56,866 nucleotides of DNA from Caballeronia jiangsuensis (GTDB lineage Bacteria > Pseudomonadota > Gammaproteobacteria > Burkholderiales > Burkholderiaceae), in contig JFHF01000050.1 in assembly GCA_000648925.1 (NCBI GenBank), positions 1-56,866 on the forward strand. Direction: 5' to 3'. Position 1 is the stretch's first letter; each line of letters begins with the position of its first letter. The translations under genes were made by a program, and so were the position numbers. Positions 24,976 to 34,585 of this stretch are shown piece by piece. Below the pieces are notes generated by a model, which saw only the letters and a program-made list of their open reading frames with translations, had not been told where the DNA came from and ran no database searches.

Positions 24976-25791
24976 GTGCAAATCGGACATTTCGCTATTC
25001 CGTTGCCCCCGCTGATTTTCTTGCTGGCGGTCTTTGCGGCCCTGTCGGTAGCCGGGGTGCTGGGATCAAATCACGCTAGCCTCGAAGTCGATGTCGCAAT
25101 GGTGATTGGCATCGGACTGCTCGTTGCACGGCTAGTGTTCATTGCACGCTATGCTGATGACTATGGCGACCTGCTGAAAATTGCGGACATACGAGACCGT
25201 GGGTTCGACGCGCCATTTGGGTTGGTTGGATCCGCGCTGACCTTGTTTTGGCGTTTAGCAAAGAAGGATGCTCAACGCTTACCGATGATTTGCGCACTGC
25301 TGGCAGGCGCAGCGGTATATGGCTCCGGTCAAGTGCTCGCCACTCAACTGGTGCCGCCCGAGCTACCTCGAGCCTCGCTACCCACGACCAACAATTCGAT
25401 CGAGACAATCGAGGTTTCCGGGAGACCGGTCGTGGTCAACCTCTGGGCATCGTGGTGTCCACCCTGTCAAGCCGAGCTCCCGGTGTTCGCACAGATGCAA
25501 CAACAGGCACGCGACGTGATATTCATCTTTTTGAATGAAGATCGTGACCCCACACGCGTGCGTCGGTACCTTGATGCGCGCGGCATTCGCCTGGATCATT
25601 CGCTTCTTGACTCGCACGGTAATGTTGCCGCTCAGCTCCAGGCGCACGGCTTCCCGACGACGCTCTTTTACGATCGGACAGGCCACCTCGTCGAAGCGCA
25701 TCTTGGACCCTTCTCCAGAGCGACATTGACCGACGCGCTCAAGCGCCTCTATCCGAAGATCGCGGTGAATACCGCCAGCGACAAATCGTAA
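24976..25791 (+). CDS. Membrane-anchored TlpA-like thioredoxin
   Basis: 271 aa from GTG 24976. N-terminal half with about four hydrophobic segments (LPPLIFLLAVFAALSVAGVL and others), then a periplasmic thioredoxin domain with NLWASWCPPCQAELPVF (WCPPC) and FPTTLFYD (cis-Pro). It resembles DsbD/LGT-like membrane carriers of reducing power joined to TlpA. It ends the rightward sulfur operon; a role in reducing periplasmic disulfides or persulfides is likely. Confidence 0.8.
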   Translation: MQIGHFAIPLPPLIFLLAVFAALSVAGVLGSNHASLEVDVAMVIGIGLLVARLVFIARYADDYGDLLKIADIRDRGFDAPFGLVGSALTLFWRLAKKDAQRLPMICALLAGAAVYGSGQVLATQLVPPELPRASLPTTNNSIETIEVSGRPVVVNLWASWCPPCQAELPVFAQMQQQARDVIFIFLNEDRDPTRVRRYLDARGIRLDHSLLDSHGNVAAQLQAHGFPTTLFYDRTGHLVEAHLGPFSRATLTDALKRLYPKIAVNTASDKS

Positions 25792-25940
25792 GCGTGATCC
25801 ACCGAGACGCCGCATTCGTGTATGCGAGACGCGAGCCGGCCCCGGTCGCGTCGATTAAGGCCAGTACGCCCCAACGCAGCGGACAACAGCGCAGCAGGAA
25901 TGCAACATCGCGGTTTTGCAGTACATCGATGCGCGTAGCC

Positions 25941-26561
25941 TTATCTTCTTTTCAGACGCGGCAGCATTCGGATCAACACCGCATCTCGAATCACAAAGTG
26001 ATGAAACAACGCGGCAATTGCGTGAAAAGCTGCCAGAACGATGATCGCCCACCCGACCAATTCGTGCGCTTCTCCGATGTTGTGATGAGCTGGCTTACTC
26101 AGGGGCGCAAACGGAGGGGCGAGCTGCAAGCCGAAGAAACTCATAGATTCATTCCCCGACCAACGGAGGACAAACCCAAGTACTGCCTCCGAAACAAGCA
26201 AGCCATAGAGGAGAAAGTGAATAGCCTTCGCGGCACGCTCGTTCCAGCCAGTCAATGCGGGTGGCGACTCATGTCCCGGTGATAGACGCCAACCGATTCG
26301 AACAATGAGCACGGTTGTCAAAAGAATGCCGAACGACATGTGCGCCACAATCATCAGGTGCCGCGTCGGCTTCGGCGCGAACTCCCATATCTGTGCCAGA
26401 CCGAACTGCATGAGCACCAGAACGACCGTAAGCCAATGAAGCACGATTGAAACATTATCGTAAGTGGTCCGGTCTTCCCCCGTGGCTATTCGAGTGGCGG
26501 TCTCGGAAACGTTTGATATCTGGTCGTGTCGCATGGCTGTTGACGTATCCTGTCGTTGCAC
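25941..26561 (-). CDS. Cytochrome b561-family protein
   Basis: 206 aa four-helix di-haem b protein. Haem-ligand His residues are seen in VLHWLTVVLVLMQFG, IVAHMSFG, KAIHFLLYGLL and AAFHAIAALFHHFVIRD. It moves electrons between quinol and a periplasmic partner or quenches superoxide (CybB type). Start ATG 26561; a second ATG at 26534 is also possible. First of three b561 genes in the window. Confidence 0.88.
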   Translation of the reverse strand: MQRQDTSTAMRHDQISNVSETATRIATGEDRTTYDNVSIVLHWLTVVLVLMQFGLAQIWEFAPKPTRHLMIVAHMSFGILLTTVLIVRIGWRLSPGHESPPALTGWNERAAKAIHFLLYGLLVSEAVLGFVLRWSGNESMSFFGLQLAPPFAPLSKPAHHNIGEAHELVGWAIIVLAAFHAIAALFHHFVIRDAVLIRMLPRLKRR

Positions 26562-26565
26562 GAGG

Positions 26566-26985
26566 TTAAGATTTGGGTGAGAAATCGCTGGGGGCGACTT
26601 TCGCTGCGCCCGTATAGCGAAGGTGTAGATCGTACAGGAAGCGCAACACGGCGAGCGATTGCTTGGGTAAGCTCTCGTAACGCTTAACGGTACGGACGAC
26701 CAATACGTTCTTCGTGTACACGTAGGCGAGGTAGCTAACGAGCCTGGCCGCTCCTACAAATGCCACAATCTCTGCCGCTACCAGCAGTCTGCACCGCGCA
26801 GTCTCAAAGATCGTCTCGCGCGTCCCGAAGCATTGAATACAAGTAAGCTCTATCAACTGCATGAGCATAGCCGCGAGTGACGCCGTTTTCAGGTACGCAC
26901 GAGCGATGGCGACGATATCGCGTCTCAAGATGACCTCGAATGGGTGACGATTTTGGGCAGACGTTGTCGCGATTCTAATCGCCAA
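26566..26985 (-). CDS. Small membrane protein, unknown function
   Basis: 139 aa with two hydrophobic segments: YLKTASLAAMLMQLIELT and VAAEIVAFVGAARLVSYLAYVYT, a Cys pair in CIQCFG, and a basic C-terminus (LYDLHLRYTGAAK). Located 4 bases upstream of cytochrome b561 on the same strand, so likely co-transcribed. No family recognised. Confidence 0.5.
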   Translation of the reverse strand: MAIRIATTSAQNRHPFEVILRRDIVAIARAYLKTASLAAMLMQLIELTCIQCFGTRETIFETARCRLLVAAEIVAFVGAARLVSYLAYVYTKNVLVVRTVKRYESLPKQSLAVLRFLYDLHLRYTGAAKVAPSDFSPKS

Positions 26986-27170
26986 AACTTAAGAATTGCA
27001 TAGCGTTCTGCGATTGACGGCTTCAACCGAGTGGACCTTTCATACATTGCGTCGAAGCAATGCGGGAAATGCAAACCATTGCCATTTTTGATCATCGGCT
27101 TGTTCAAGGTCTTCCTCCGTCGGATCGCACATAAGGTTAAAGTTGTACGTCCGTCCTCTCGCATACCACC

Positions 27171-28295
27171 ATGGCATCGAAGCAAGAATTGAAATGCTAC
27201 CGCGCAAACCTCGCAGATGAGCTACATAGCGCAGCCCTCTATGAGACGCTTGCCCAGGTCGAAAAAGAAGCCGAACGAAAGCAGGTATTCGCGGAACTGG
27301 CCTTCTCCGAACGGCAACACGCGCAGGTATGGGCTGACAAGCTCAGAGCGAATCGTCAACAGTTCCGCACACGGGCGAGTACTAAAACAGCTCTCCTGAA
27401 GGCGTTGATCCGCGCTTTCGGGCCACGCTTCGTTCTTCCATCTCTCGCCGCCGCAGAGTTCGCAGATCGGAACAAATATGCTGGAAACCCCGACACGGCG
27501 AAGATGTCTGAAGATGAGCACCACCACGCCAGTGTCGTTCAGGCAATGGCAAATTATGGCAAGCCCGCGTCAACAAAAGGTGCCGAGATCGCTGATGCCG
27601 AGTCGTGGCACAGAGGAGTATCGTCCGGCAACGATCTTCGTGCCGCAGTGCTCGGCGCTAACGACGGTCTAGTGTCAAATTTCTGCCTAATCATGGGCGT
27701 TGCAGGTGCGGGCACACAAAATAAGGCAATTCTCCTAACGGCACTTGCCGGAATCATCGCCGGCGCTTGCTCTATGGCGCTGGGTGAATGGCTATCGGTC
27801 ACCAATGCCCGGGAGCTTGCGAAGGCACAGATTCAAAAGGAAGCCGACGAATTGGAGCAATCGCCTGAAGCGGAAGAGCATGAGCTTCGCTTGATCTATC
27901 GCGCGAAGGGTCTCGACAGCGAAGAGGCAAGTCGCGTTGCGTCGCAAATCATGAGAGACAAAGACAAAGCGCTCGATGCCCTCACGCGCGAAGAGCTTGG
28001 CCTCGATCCAGCCGAACTAGGCGGGAATCCATGGTCCGCGGCAGGAGTGTCATTTTGTCTTTTCGCGATCGGCGCGGTCTTTCCTGCGATGCCATTCCTG
28101 TGGTCGTCCGGTCAATTCGCGATTTTGCAATGCATCGGGTTGAGTGTCCTTGCGCTTGCAGCGATCGGAGTCTTTACCTCGCTGTTCAACGGAAGAAGCG
28201 CGGCTTTCTCCGCAGTTCGTCAGATCGTCATTGGGCTTGCAGCGGCGGCTTTTACATTTGGTGTCGGGCGTCTCCTCGGCGTGTCGGTTTCGTGA
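27171..28295 (+). CDS. mbfA: MbfA-like ferritin-domain/VIT1 iron exporter
   Basis: 374 aa. N-terminal ferritin-like (rubrerythrin-type) domain: DELHSAALYETLAQVE and AFSERQHAQVW give the ExxH iron ligands, with a second helix pair EFADRN and EDEHHHASVV. Residues ~155-374 are a VIT1/CCC1 transporter (VLGANDGLVSNFCLIMGVA, SMALGEWLSV, NPWSAAGVSF). MbfA exports iron from the cytoplasm in low-iron-excess or peroxide stress and is Irr-controlled in rhizobia. Here it is a lone gene. Confidence 0.85.
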   Translation: MASKQELKCYRANLADELHSAALYETLAQVEKEAERKQVFAELAFSERQHAQVWADKLRANRQQFRTRASTKTALLKALIRAFGPRFVLPSLAAAEFADRNKYAGNPDTAKMSEDEHHHASVVQAMANYGKPASTKGAEIADAESWHRGVSSGNDLRAAVLGANDGLVSNFCLIMGVAGAGTQNKAILLTALAGIIAGACSMALGEWLSVTNARELAKAQIQKEADELEQSPEAEEHELRLIYRAKGLDSEEASRVASQIMRDKDKALDALTREELGLDPAELGGNPWSAAGVSFCLFAIGAVFPAMPFLWSSGQFAILQCIGLSVLALAAIGVFTSLFNGRSAAFSAVRQIVIGLAAAAFTFGVGRLLGVSVS

Positions 28296-28461
28296 CGATC
28301 ACCCCAATTTGAATCAACTGTTATTACCCGGTCGCGACAAAGACACCCTCGCCCTTGTCCCGTCTGAGCAAGCGGCCCTACTGTTCTCCTCAGGCCGAAC
28401 CTCGTTGCCCTCGGAGCAGCACGCAAAGCCTGAACGCAAGACCTGCGCTCACAGTAATTGC

Positions 28462-30843
28462 TCAACTGAGCGAGAAACGTTGAAACACGATCCGCTTGAC
28501 TTGGTCGAGGACAAGCGCGAAGAGCACAACGACGCCGATCATGGCGCTGACCAGTTCGATAGGAATCGGCGTCATCAGCGTCCCGGTCACAGCCATTACA
28601 CTGACAAGCACCACGTCTGCGGCGCTGGTAAATGCCATGGCAAATCCCGGGGCCAATGTCCATAACCGGCCATCGTTGCGGAGTACATAGACGTTGGCCT
28701 GGGTCGTGAATACCAGCATCAGGAACACCGCCGTTTGCATCTGCGTCGGGGTCAGACCCAACTGGGTGCGTGCGAGGCCGTACAGCGATAGCGAGAAAAC
28801 AAGCGAGACCGCGGCGAGTAGAGCCGCGGCTCCGACGAGCTGCCCGACTCGCCAGCGCTGAGGGTGGATCGCCGGCCGCACCCGGTCAACCGCGATGCTC
28901 ATCGTCACAAAGTCATTGGCGAACAGCAGCAGCACGATCAAACGCGCCGAGATCACGAAGCCCCCTGTCAGCCAAAGACCGAGCGTGAGAAATACGACAA
29001 TCTCAAGCGTCTTCACGATTTTGTTAAAAATGTAAGTCAGCATGCGACGGTGCACATCGCGCCCCACGGTGACAACGGTAAGGACGCCAGATAAACCAGG
29101 ATCCGTGAGCACCACGCCAGCTGCGGCCTTCGCTACGTCCGTCGCGCTGGCGACGGCGATGCCGAGTTCAGCCTGCCGGAGCGCCGGCGCGTCATTGACA
29201 CCGTCGCCTGTCATCCCTGTGACATGTCCAGCCCGTTGGAGAGCCCGCACGATTGCATGCTTGTCTTGGGGCAGTACTCGGGCGAAGATATCGCAGTGCT
29301 CCGGTTGACTTAGGTCGTCGCCACGAGGTACACAGATGCGCATCCCGAGACCGAGTTGCTCTCCGATGGCTCGCGCCGTCTCCAGGGCGTCGCCGGTCGC
29401 CATACTCACGCGCACACCGAGTTGGCCGAGTTTCGCAATGAGTCTTGCTGCGTCGACCCGCGGCGGATCGGCCAGACTGAGCAAACCGAGAAGCCGAATC
29501 GCCCCGGCCGGTCCGGCCGCGATCGCCAGCACGCGCGCACCGCCCGCTGCTAGTGCCTGCTGTGCCGCCTGCGCGGTTTCGCGTTGGGCGGCGTCGGTCC
29601 CGCATTGGGCGAACACCGCGCTAGCCGCGCCCTTCACCACGCGCCACTCACTGCCGTCAACCGCGTAGACTCCTTCGCTGGATCGCGTCGCCGGATCGAA
29701 CGGCCGAAAGCTGATGCGTACGGGCAGGGGCTCGATCGGCGCACCAACTCTGTAAGCGGCCAGAATTGCCAGGTCCAACGGATCCTGAGAGGCCTCATCG
29801 CTCGCCAGCGCCGCGGCGCGTAAGACTTCGGTGTCGTCGACGGCGGCCAGAACTTTCACCTCTTTGACCGACAGAACGTTCTGTGTCAGCGTGCCAGTCT
29901 TGTCCGAGAGCAAGGTGTCCATCGCGGCGGCTTCCTCCACTGCGGGAAGCCGGGTGACAAGCACACCTTGTTTCGCCAAGCGAGTACTGGCGACGGCCGT
30001 GGCTAGCGTATAAGTGGCCGGCAGCGCCACAGGAACCGAGGCGACGAGTAGCAACAGCGTGAACACGACGGTATCGGCCATAGGGAGATCATGCGTCGCG
30101 GCATAGAAGACGACGAACACGATCAGCACAAGATCGAGCGCGACCAGACGCTTGACGATCGAAAATATCGTTCGCTGCATATGGCTGGGCGCGCTGGACG
30201 TGCGGACCAACTCCGCGGTACGTCCAAAGTAGGTGCGTGAGCCGATGGCGGTGACCTCGCCGCTGGCTTCGCCCTGGTGCACTACGGAACCGGCGTATGC
30301 AGGTTGCCCGGGGCCTGCATCGACGGTGAGGGATTCTCCGGTCAGCGCCGATTGGTCGAGCCCGACTGCTCCGTCGAACAGCACGAGATCGGCCGGAACG
30401 AGATCACCTGCTCGCACGTGTACTACGTCGCCGGGCACCAGTTGCGCGGCGGCCACGCGCCTCCACCTTGCGTCGCGCAGCGCGCGCGCGCTGACCTGCA
30501 GTTGGTGGCGCAGCAGGGTCAGAGCATCCTGCGCGCGACGCTCCTGCAAGAAGGCGACAATCGCGTTGAACGCAAGCAGAAATAGGATGACAAGCGCCTC
30601 CTGATCACGGGCGAGCAGAATCTGCAGCGCGATCACCGCTTCGAGCATCCAGGGCACGGGTCCCCAGAGCTTGCCGAGGAACTGCTGCCATGGTGGTGTG
30701 CGAGGATCCTCGATAGCGTTAACGCCGAACTGTTTAAGGCGACGCTGCACCTCTGCCGAAGTAAGACCCATCGAATGGTCGGTGGTCGGCAGCGCCGGTG
30801 GTGCTGGTTCGAACCGGGTGTGGCTATGAGCGGCGGTTGCCAT
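28462..30843 (-). CDS. P3A-type proton-translocating ATPase
   Basis: 793 aa. Cation_ATPase_N (GLTSAEVQRRLKQFGVNAI), actuator TGES, phosphorylation site DKTGTLTQ, ATP-binding and hinge GDGVNDAPAL, and C-terminal helices including LLLFANDFVTMSIAVDRVRP, all of the plasma-membrane H+-ATPase (P3A) subfamily. It lacks the cytosolic C-terminal autoinhibitory tail of fungal/plant pumps. It would expel protons using ATP. Neighbours PPK2 and UspA suggest acid or energy stress. Confidence 0.92.
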   Translation of the reverse strand: MATAAHSHTRFEPAPPALPTTDHSMGLTSAEVQRRLKQFGVNAIEDPRTPPWQQFLGKLWGPVPWMLEAVIALQILLARDQEALVILFLLAFNAIVAFLQERRAQDALTLLRHQLQVSARALRDARWRRVAAAQLVPGDVVHVRAGDLVPADLVLFDGAVGLDQSALTGESLTVDAGPGQPAYAGSVVHQGEASGEVTAIGSRTYFGRTAELVRTSSAPSHMQRTIFSIVKRLVALDLVLIVFVVFYAATHDLPMADTVVFTLLLLVASVPVALPATYTLATAVASTRLAKQGVLVTRLPAVEEAAAMDTLLSDKTGTLTQNVLSVKEVKVLAAVDDTEVLRAAALASDEASQDPLDLAILAAYRVGAPIEPLPVRISFRPFDPATRSSEGVYAVDGSEWRVVKGAASAVFAQCGTDAAQRETAQAAQQALAAGGARVLAIAAGPAGAIRLLGLLSLADPPRVDAARLIAKLGQLGVRVSMATGDALETARAIGEQLGLGMRICVPRGDDLSQPEHCDIFARVLPQDKHAIVRALQRAGHVTGMTGDGVNDAPALRQAELGIAVASATDVAKAAAGVVLTDPGLSGVLTVVTVGRDVHRRMLTYIFNKIVKTLEIVVFLTLGLWLTGGFVISARLIVLLLFANDFVTMSIAVDRVRPAIHPQRWRVGQLVGAAALLAAVSLVFSLSLYGLARTQLGLTPTQMQTAVFLMLVFTTQANVYVLRNDGRLWTLAPGFAMAFTSAADVVLVSVMAVTGTLMTPIPIELVSAMIGVVVLFALVLDQVKRIVFQRFSLS

Positions 30844-31032
30844 CGAAAGTCAATATCCCAGGTGGGAACGCCGAGGCTTGTTGATCATAGATTTGCTAAG
30901 CATCATATGGCGCGAGTCCAGCGCCTCATGCATCAAACGCAGGAGACCCGTTCTCAGATGTGCTCCATGGATGGCGACGCTCTCGAAAATCGCTTCCCGT
31001 TCGATTAAGCTAGTTAAGTTCATAGGCGACCG

Positions 31033-31944
31033 TCAGGCATTCCGAACTGATCGGTCCCTTGACGTGTCGTTGTCTTGAGCGAGCTGTTCGCGAATCTCTG
31101 ACAACTCCTTACGCCGCGCCTCGGTTGTCGCGGGATACTGCAATTTCAAGGTTTCCAGTGTATCGAGAATGATCTGCGACACGATAAGCCGCGCGTCCTC
31201 CTTGTCATCCGCGGGCACGACGTACCATGGAGCGGAGTCCGTGCTCGTCGCGCTCATGCACCTTTCATACGCATCCATGTATTGCGCCCAGAACTTCCTC
31301 TCCTCGATGTCCGCTGTGCTGAATTTCCAGTTCTTGTTCGGCTCGTCAATGCGAGCGAGGAAGCGCCTGCGCTGTTCCTCTTTCGAAAGGTGTAGGAAGA
31401 ATTTCACGATGCGCGTGTCATTCCGATACAGATGATCTTCGAGATCCTTGATGGACCGGTACCTGCCCCTCCAGAGCGCCTCGCCCGAGCCGCCCCCGGT
31501 CGCTAGCCTTTCGCCTTGCAGAATTTCGGGGTGTACCCGCAGGATAAGAACCTCCTCGTAATACGACCGGTTGAAGATACCGATACGGCCGCGCTCGGGG
31601 AGGTCACGAGTGGTGCGCCAAAGGAAATCGTGCTGGAGTTCCTCCGTGCTTGGATGTTTGAAGCTGAACACCTGGCAACCCTGCGGATTCACGCCCGACA
31701 TAACGTGTTTGATCGCCCCATCCTTTCCCGCGGCGTCCATCGCCTGAAAGATGAACAGCACCGCATAACGGCTGTCCGCATAGAGTAGGTCTTGAAGTTT
31801 CACAAGCCTCCCTATGTGGTCTCCAAGCATCGCGCGATATTCCTCCTTCGACTTATAGGCAGGCTTGACGCGTGTTGGCCACTTGCCAAGATCGACCTTG
31901 TCGGCCTTGCGAAGGCGAAAATTTTCTGAATTGATCCCCGTCAT
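31033..31944 (-). CDS. ppk2: Polyphosphate kinase 2 (PPK2 family)
   Basis: 303 aa from ATG 31944. Uses polyphosphate to phosphorylate nucleotides. Walker A AMDAAGKDG, Walker B-like GIFNRSYYEEV, lid region LARIDEPNKNWKFS, and PADDKEDARLIVSQIIL, in family order. Start chosen over upstream codons because MTGINSENFRLRK is the usual PPK2 N-terminus. With the proton pump, it could regenerate nucleotides under energy stress. Confidence 0.9.
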   Translation of the reverse strand: MTGINSENFRLRKADKVDLGKWPTRVKPAYKSKEEYRAMLGDHIGRLVKLQDLLYADSRYAVLFIFQAMDAAGKDGAIKHVMSGVNPQGCQVFSFKHPSTEELQHDFLWRTTRDLPERGRIGIFNRSYYEEVLILRVHPEILQGERLATGGGSGEALWRGRYRSIKDLEDHLYRNDTRIVKFFLHLSKEEQRRRFLARIDEPNKNWKFSTADIEERKFWAQYMDAYERCMSATSTDSAPWYVVPADDKEDARLIVSQIILDTLETLKLQYPATTEARRKELSEIREQLAQDNDTSRDRSVRNA

Positions 31945-31979
31945 GGCTGATGCTCCGTGATCTACTGCGCGACTTACGA

Positions 31980-32234
31980 TCAACATTCGGTCAGCGTACA
32001 CGTGCCGTTGAACGACTCGATATGCTGGCCTGACGACACGGTCTTCTTCACAATACGGTCCTTCGACATGCCGAGGTGTTCCGCGGCGTCGCGTGCCTTG
32101 CCGACGCAGTGAACGGCGGTGCCCTCTACCAAAAGATCAGTCTGGCAAGTGACGTTGCGCAGGCTGAGTGTGCGCCCGAGCCAGATGAATTCTCTTTTGA
32201 CCGACCGGTTTTCCTTAAGAATCACCTTGATCAC
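31980..32234 (-). CDS. Hypothetical small protein upstream of ppk2
   Basis: 84 aa from GTG 32234, ending 35 bases before ppk2 on the same strand. It has four Cys (VTCQTDLL, VHCVGKA, NGTCTLTEC) and basic patches. No family recognised. A 118-aa frame on the opposite strand (32076-32432) also lacks family features; which, if either, is coding cannot be settled here. Confidence 0.3.
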   Translation of the reverse strand: MIKVILKENRSVKREFIWLGRTLSLRNVTCQTDLLVEGTAVHCVGKARDAAEHLGMSKDRIVKKTVSSGQHIESFNGTCTLTEC

Positions 32235-32263
32235 TTGCAGGTACCGGTGTCCCGGCAGATTAA

Positions 32264-32413
32264 TCAGGCTCTCGTACCGGTTCTCTTCATGACCTCTTCC
32301 TTGGCAACAGGCGCCGGAGTTTCGATCTGTTCATACAGAGCGATCCGACGCGTGACAAAGCGCTGCTCAGCGCGCTTTTTCTTCCACCTCGGGAGCGTGA
32401 ATTTGCCTCTCAT
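32264..32413 (-). CDS. Possible very short basic protein
   Basis: 49 codons from ATG 32413: MRGKFTLPRWKKKRAEQRFV then a Glu/Ala-rich half ending KRTGTRA. It has a lysine/arginine-rich N-terminal half and lies 29 bases before the 84-aa frame. It could be a real micropeptide or chance. Confidence 0.2.
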   Translation of the reverse strand: MRGKFTLPRWKKKRAEQRFVTRRIALYEQIETPAPVAKEEVMKRTGTRA

Positions 32414-32632
32414 CAGGTCCCCGTTAAGTTGAGAAGTCTATGTAGAAGCGCGCAGCACGCTGGCTCGGGGGAACTCAGGGACGTCTCGTCCGAAACGGAT
32501 ATCCGTAACCCGGTCGATCTGTATTCCTACAAGCGTGGCCGCCGGCGGGTGCCACGATGCTGATTTTGCACCGCACGGAACGTCAGGCTTTCATCGATAT
32601 TTCGAGGGTCGTTTCTCGCCTTTCTCTTCATC

Positions 32633-33079
32633 CTACCGAGATGGAATGACCAATACAGGGACAACTGAGGTCCGGAGGAACGTTTCGGCGGTACTGCCGA
32701 GCAGAAGGCGTTTGATCCCACGGCGGCCGTGTGTACCCAGAACGACGACGTCGGCCCCCCACGCGCGAGACTCGCGAAGCAGCACTGAGGCAACATCGCT
32801 GTCGCCTGCATCGATCAGCGAGGTTTCACCAACGACGCCGGTTAGGACGAAGAGATCGTGTGCTCGCGCGAGCGCAGCCTGCGCCGCGTCCCGAAGTGAT
32901 CGAGTAACCGCCACCGGGTGACCGAAGCCGGAGCACGGGGCAATCGTGTCGGGCACCGCCTCGACGACACTGACCGCACGAACAGTAGCGTTTTCGCACT
33001 CCCCAAGGCGGATTGCCTCGGCGAGTGCCCCGACGGCGGCCTGACTTCCATCGATCCCAACCATTATTCGTTTGAACAT
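32633..33079 (-). CDS. Universal stress protein UspA family
   Basis: 148 aa from ATG 33079, preceded by AGGAAAACC. MFKRIMVGIDGSQAA, VVEAVPD, VVLGTHGRRGIKRLLLGSTAETFLRTSVVPVLVI: the last stretch is the ATP-binding G-2x-G-9x-G(S/T) motif of ATP-binding UspA proteins. Single gene. Confidence 0.92.
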   Translation of the reverse strand: MFKRIMVGIDGSQAAVGALAEAIRLGECENATVRAVSVVEAVPDTIAPCSGFGHPVAVTRSLRDAAQAALARAHDLFVLTGVVGETSLIDAGDSDVASVLLRESRAWGADVVVLGTHGRRGIKRLLLGSTAETFLRTSVVPVLVIPSR

Positions 33080-33507
33080 TGGTTTTCCTGATCGCCAATT
33101 TGCTGAACTTTGGCGCACTTTAGCGCGCTCGCCGTTCACCGTTTCCGAGTTGTCCCACCCTATGCCCCTTTTTCCGACGAGTCCGACACCAGATTAAGGT
33201 GTCGCACATACCACGAGTTGCGCGAGATCAACAAAACGCCGGATGCCCAAAGACGACGCGGGCACACAGTGGTGCACCCGCCGCCTGTTAAATTGGATAT
33301 ACCCCCCATGTGGCAGGCTTGACGACAGACGCGTGCGTTTGATCCATGCTCCCTGGTAAGCCAGCTGTAGGCCCATTTGGGGCGCTGAACCGCTATCCGC
33401 GCTGTCTAAACCGGACATGATCGGCGCGCCTCCTATATTTCACAGAGGCAGGTCGACCTCGGATCACCATGTTGCCGCGCGTGGGTCGCTCTGCTCATCT
33501 ATCGCAG
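33080..33507. other. Intergenic region, no supported gene
   Basis: About 430 bases. Holds the leftward promoter of the usp gene at its left end. Nothing else is recognisable. Confidence 0.4.
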
Positions 33508-33750
33508 TCAAGGGCTTTTCGTTCCGACACCAGGGTGAAGCCTCTGATACCGCGCCTTATTTCGTTCGATCGTTGCTGCGCTGAACGGGTAGTCGTGTCT
33601 GCTATAGGGAAGCCATCCGTCTGCCCACGCCTGCCTGGTTTCCTCGATGACCTGTTGCCGTGTCTTTCCTTGAATTTCCTGCGCTCTAAGCTTCGAGGCA
33701 CCCGCCACCGCGAGCAGCAGCGCCAACGTAAATGTCAACGAGCTTCTCAT
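33508..33750 (-). CDS. DUF4148-family periplasmic protein
   Basis: 80 aa with a clear signal peptide (FTLALLLAVAGASKLRA) and a short mature part containing KTRQQVIEETRQAWADGWLPYS and a Tyr-rich end. Divergent member of the small exported DUF4148 proteins, which are numerous in Burkholderia. Function unknown. Confidence 0.7.
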   Translation of the reverse strand: MRSSLTFTLALLLAVAGASKLRAQEIQGKTRQQVIEETRQAWADGWLPYSRHDYPFSAATIERNKARYQRLHPGVGTKSP

Positions 33751-34176
33751 TGCCAGCTCCTGATATGCGGGCGAAGAGCCCCTTCAACAGGCAAGAGCGA
33801 TCGCCGGCTAACGCTTGATGCGAGAAGAGCAATTCAACAGTTCTTCCATGCGAATAGTTGGTGCGCAACGAAGCAGCTCACCAATCCGCTCTATCCTGCT
33901 CCGAGGTGATTCAAGGATCAGCTCCGGCGCATCAAGGGCGTCACTCGATGACGGTCAAACGGATGACTGTCCGACGTGCATGAGCGCCTCTGTTTCCACT
34001 CTCGACCGTTAGCAGCGGGCTCGTCTCCCCTGTGCAAACTTTCTAAAGTTTTCGAAGGAGTGCCGCCAGACCTGCCCCGCGTGGCTACGCTGTCGTGACG
34101 GCTGACGCCACGCGGAAGGGGGTGTTTCCGCTGCACTTTCTCAAGCTTCGCCCCACGAACCACGACTTCGCTCGGT
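33751..34176. other. Intergenic region, no supported gene
   Basis: About 425 bases between two DUF4148 genes with only short, family-less frames on both strands. Confidence 0.4.
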
Positions 34177-34494
34177 TCAATGGTGACTGAAGAGCGAATT
34201 CCGACTGTGGTTCGCAGTAGCGTGACCCGATTGGGAAGTCGAATTTGGAGCGCCTCCCATGCTCGATGTTCCGCCATCCGAGGCGTCTCGCGCTGCAACG
34301 CGCATTTCGGCTGCTTGAATGTCCGCTGGATAGCTGACATCGTCGCGGCGGGCGGGGTTGTACCCGGCCTGCTCGATCTGGCGGAGGTCAGCGCGCACCT
34401 GTGCACGGCTCAGCGGTGTCGGGGCTGTTTGCGCAATCGACGCAATCGGGGAGGCCAGTGTGGCGACGATAATAGATGTGAGAAGCAGTTTCAT
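34177..34494 (-). CDS. DUF4148-family periplasmic protein
   Basis: 105 aa with signal peptide (LLTSIIVATLASPIASIAQ) and the DUF4148 core LSRAQVRADLRQIEQAGYNPARRD.YPADIQAAE. Its C-terminus NSLFSHH parallels KSLYSHH of the protein at 35066. A PmrA/QseB-type box sits 75 bases upstream of its start (34569-34585), so it is a likely target of the adjacent two-component system. Confidence 0.85.
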   Translation of the reverse strand: MKLLLTSIIVATLASPIASIAQTAPTPLSRAQVRADLRQIEQAGYNPARRDDVSYPADIQAAEMRVAARDASDGGTSSMGGAPNSTSQSGHATANHSRNSLFSHH

Positions 34495-34568
34495 GATCAG
34501 GTTCTCCTAGAGGTTCGAGCTGCAAACATGAATGTTCGCAACTGACGGAGAAAAGGTAACGAGCCATA

Positions 34569-34585
34569 CTTAAGGTTTGGTTAAG
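34569..34585. promoter_or_regulatory. PmrA/QseB-type box CTTAAG-N5-GTTAAG
   Basis: CTTAAG 34569-34574 and GTTAAG 34580-34585 (TTAA-N7-TTAA), 75 bases upstream of the leftward DUF4148 gene at 34494. The second half deviates by one base (G instead of Y) from YTTAAK. Confidence 0.5.

Noticed and set aside
30996..31025. TTAAGCTAGTTAAG as a further PmrA-type box
   Set aside because: Spacing is N5 between the TTAA cores rather than the N7 of the other boxes.
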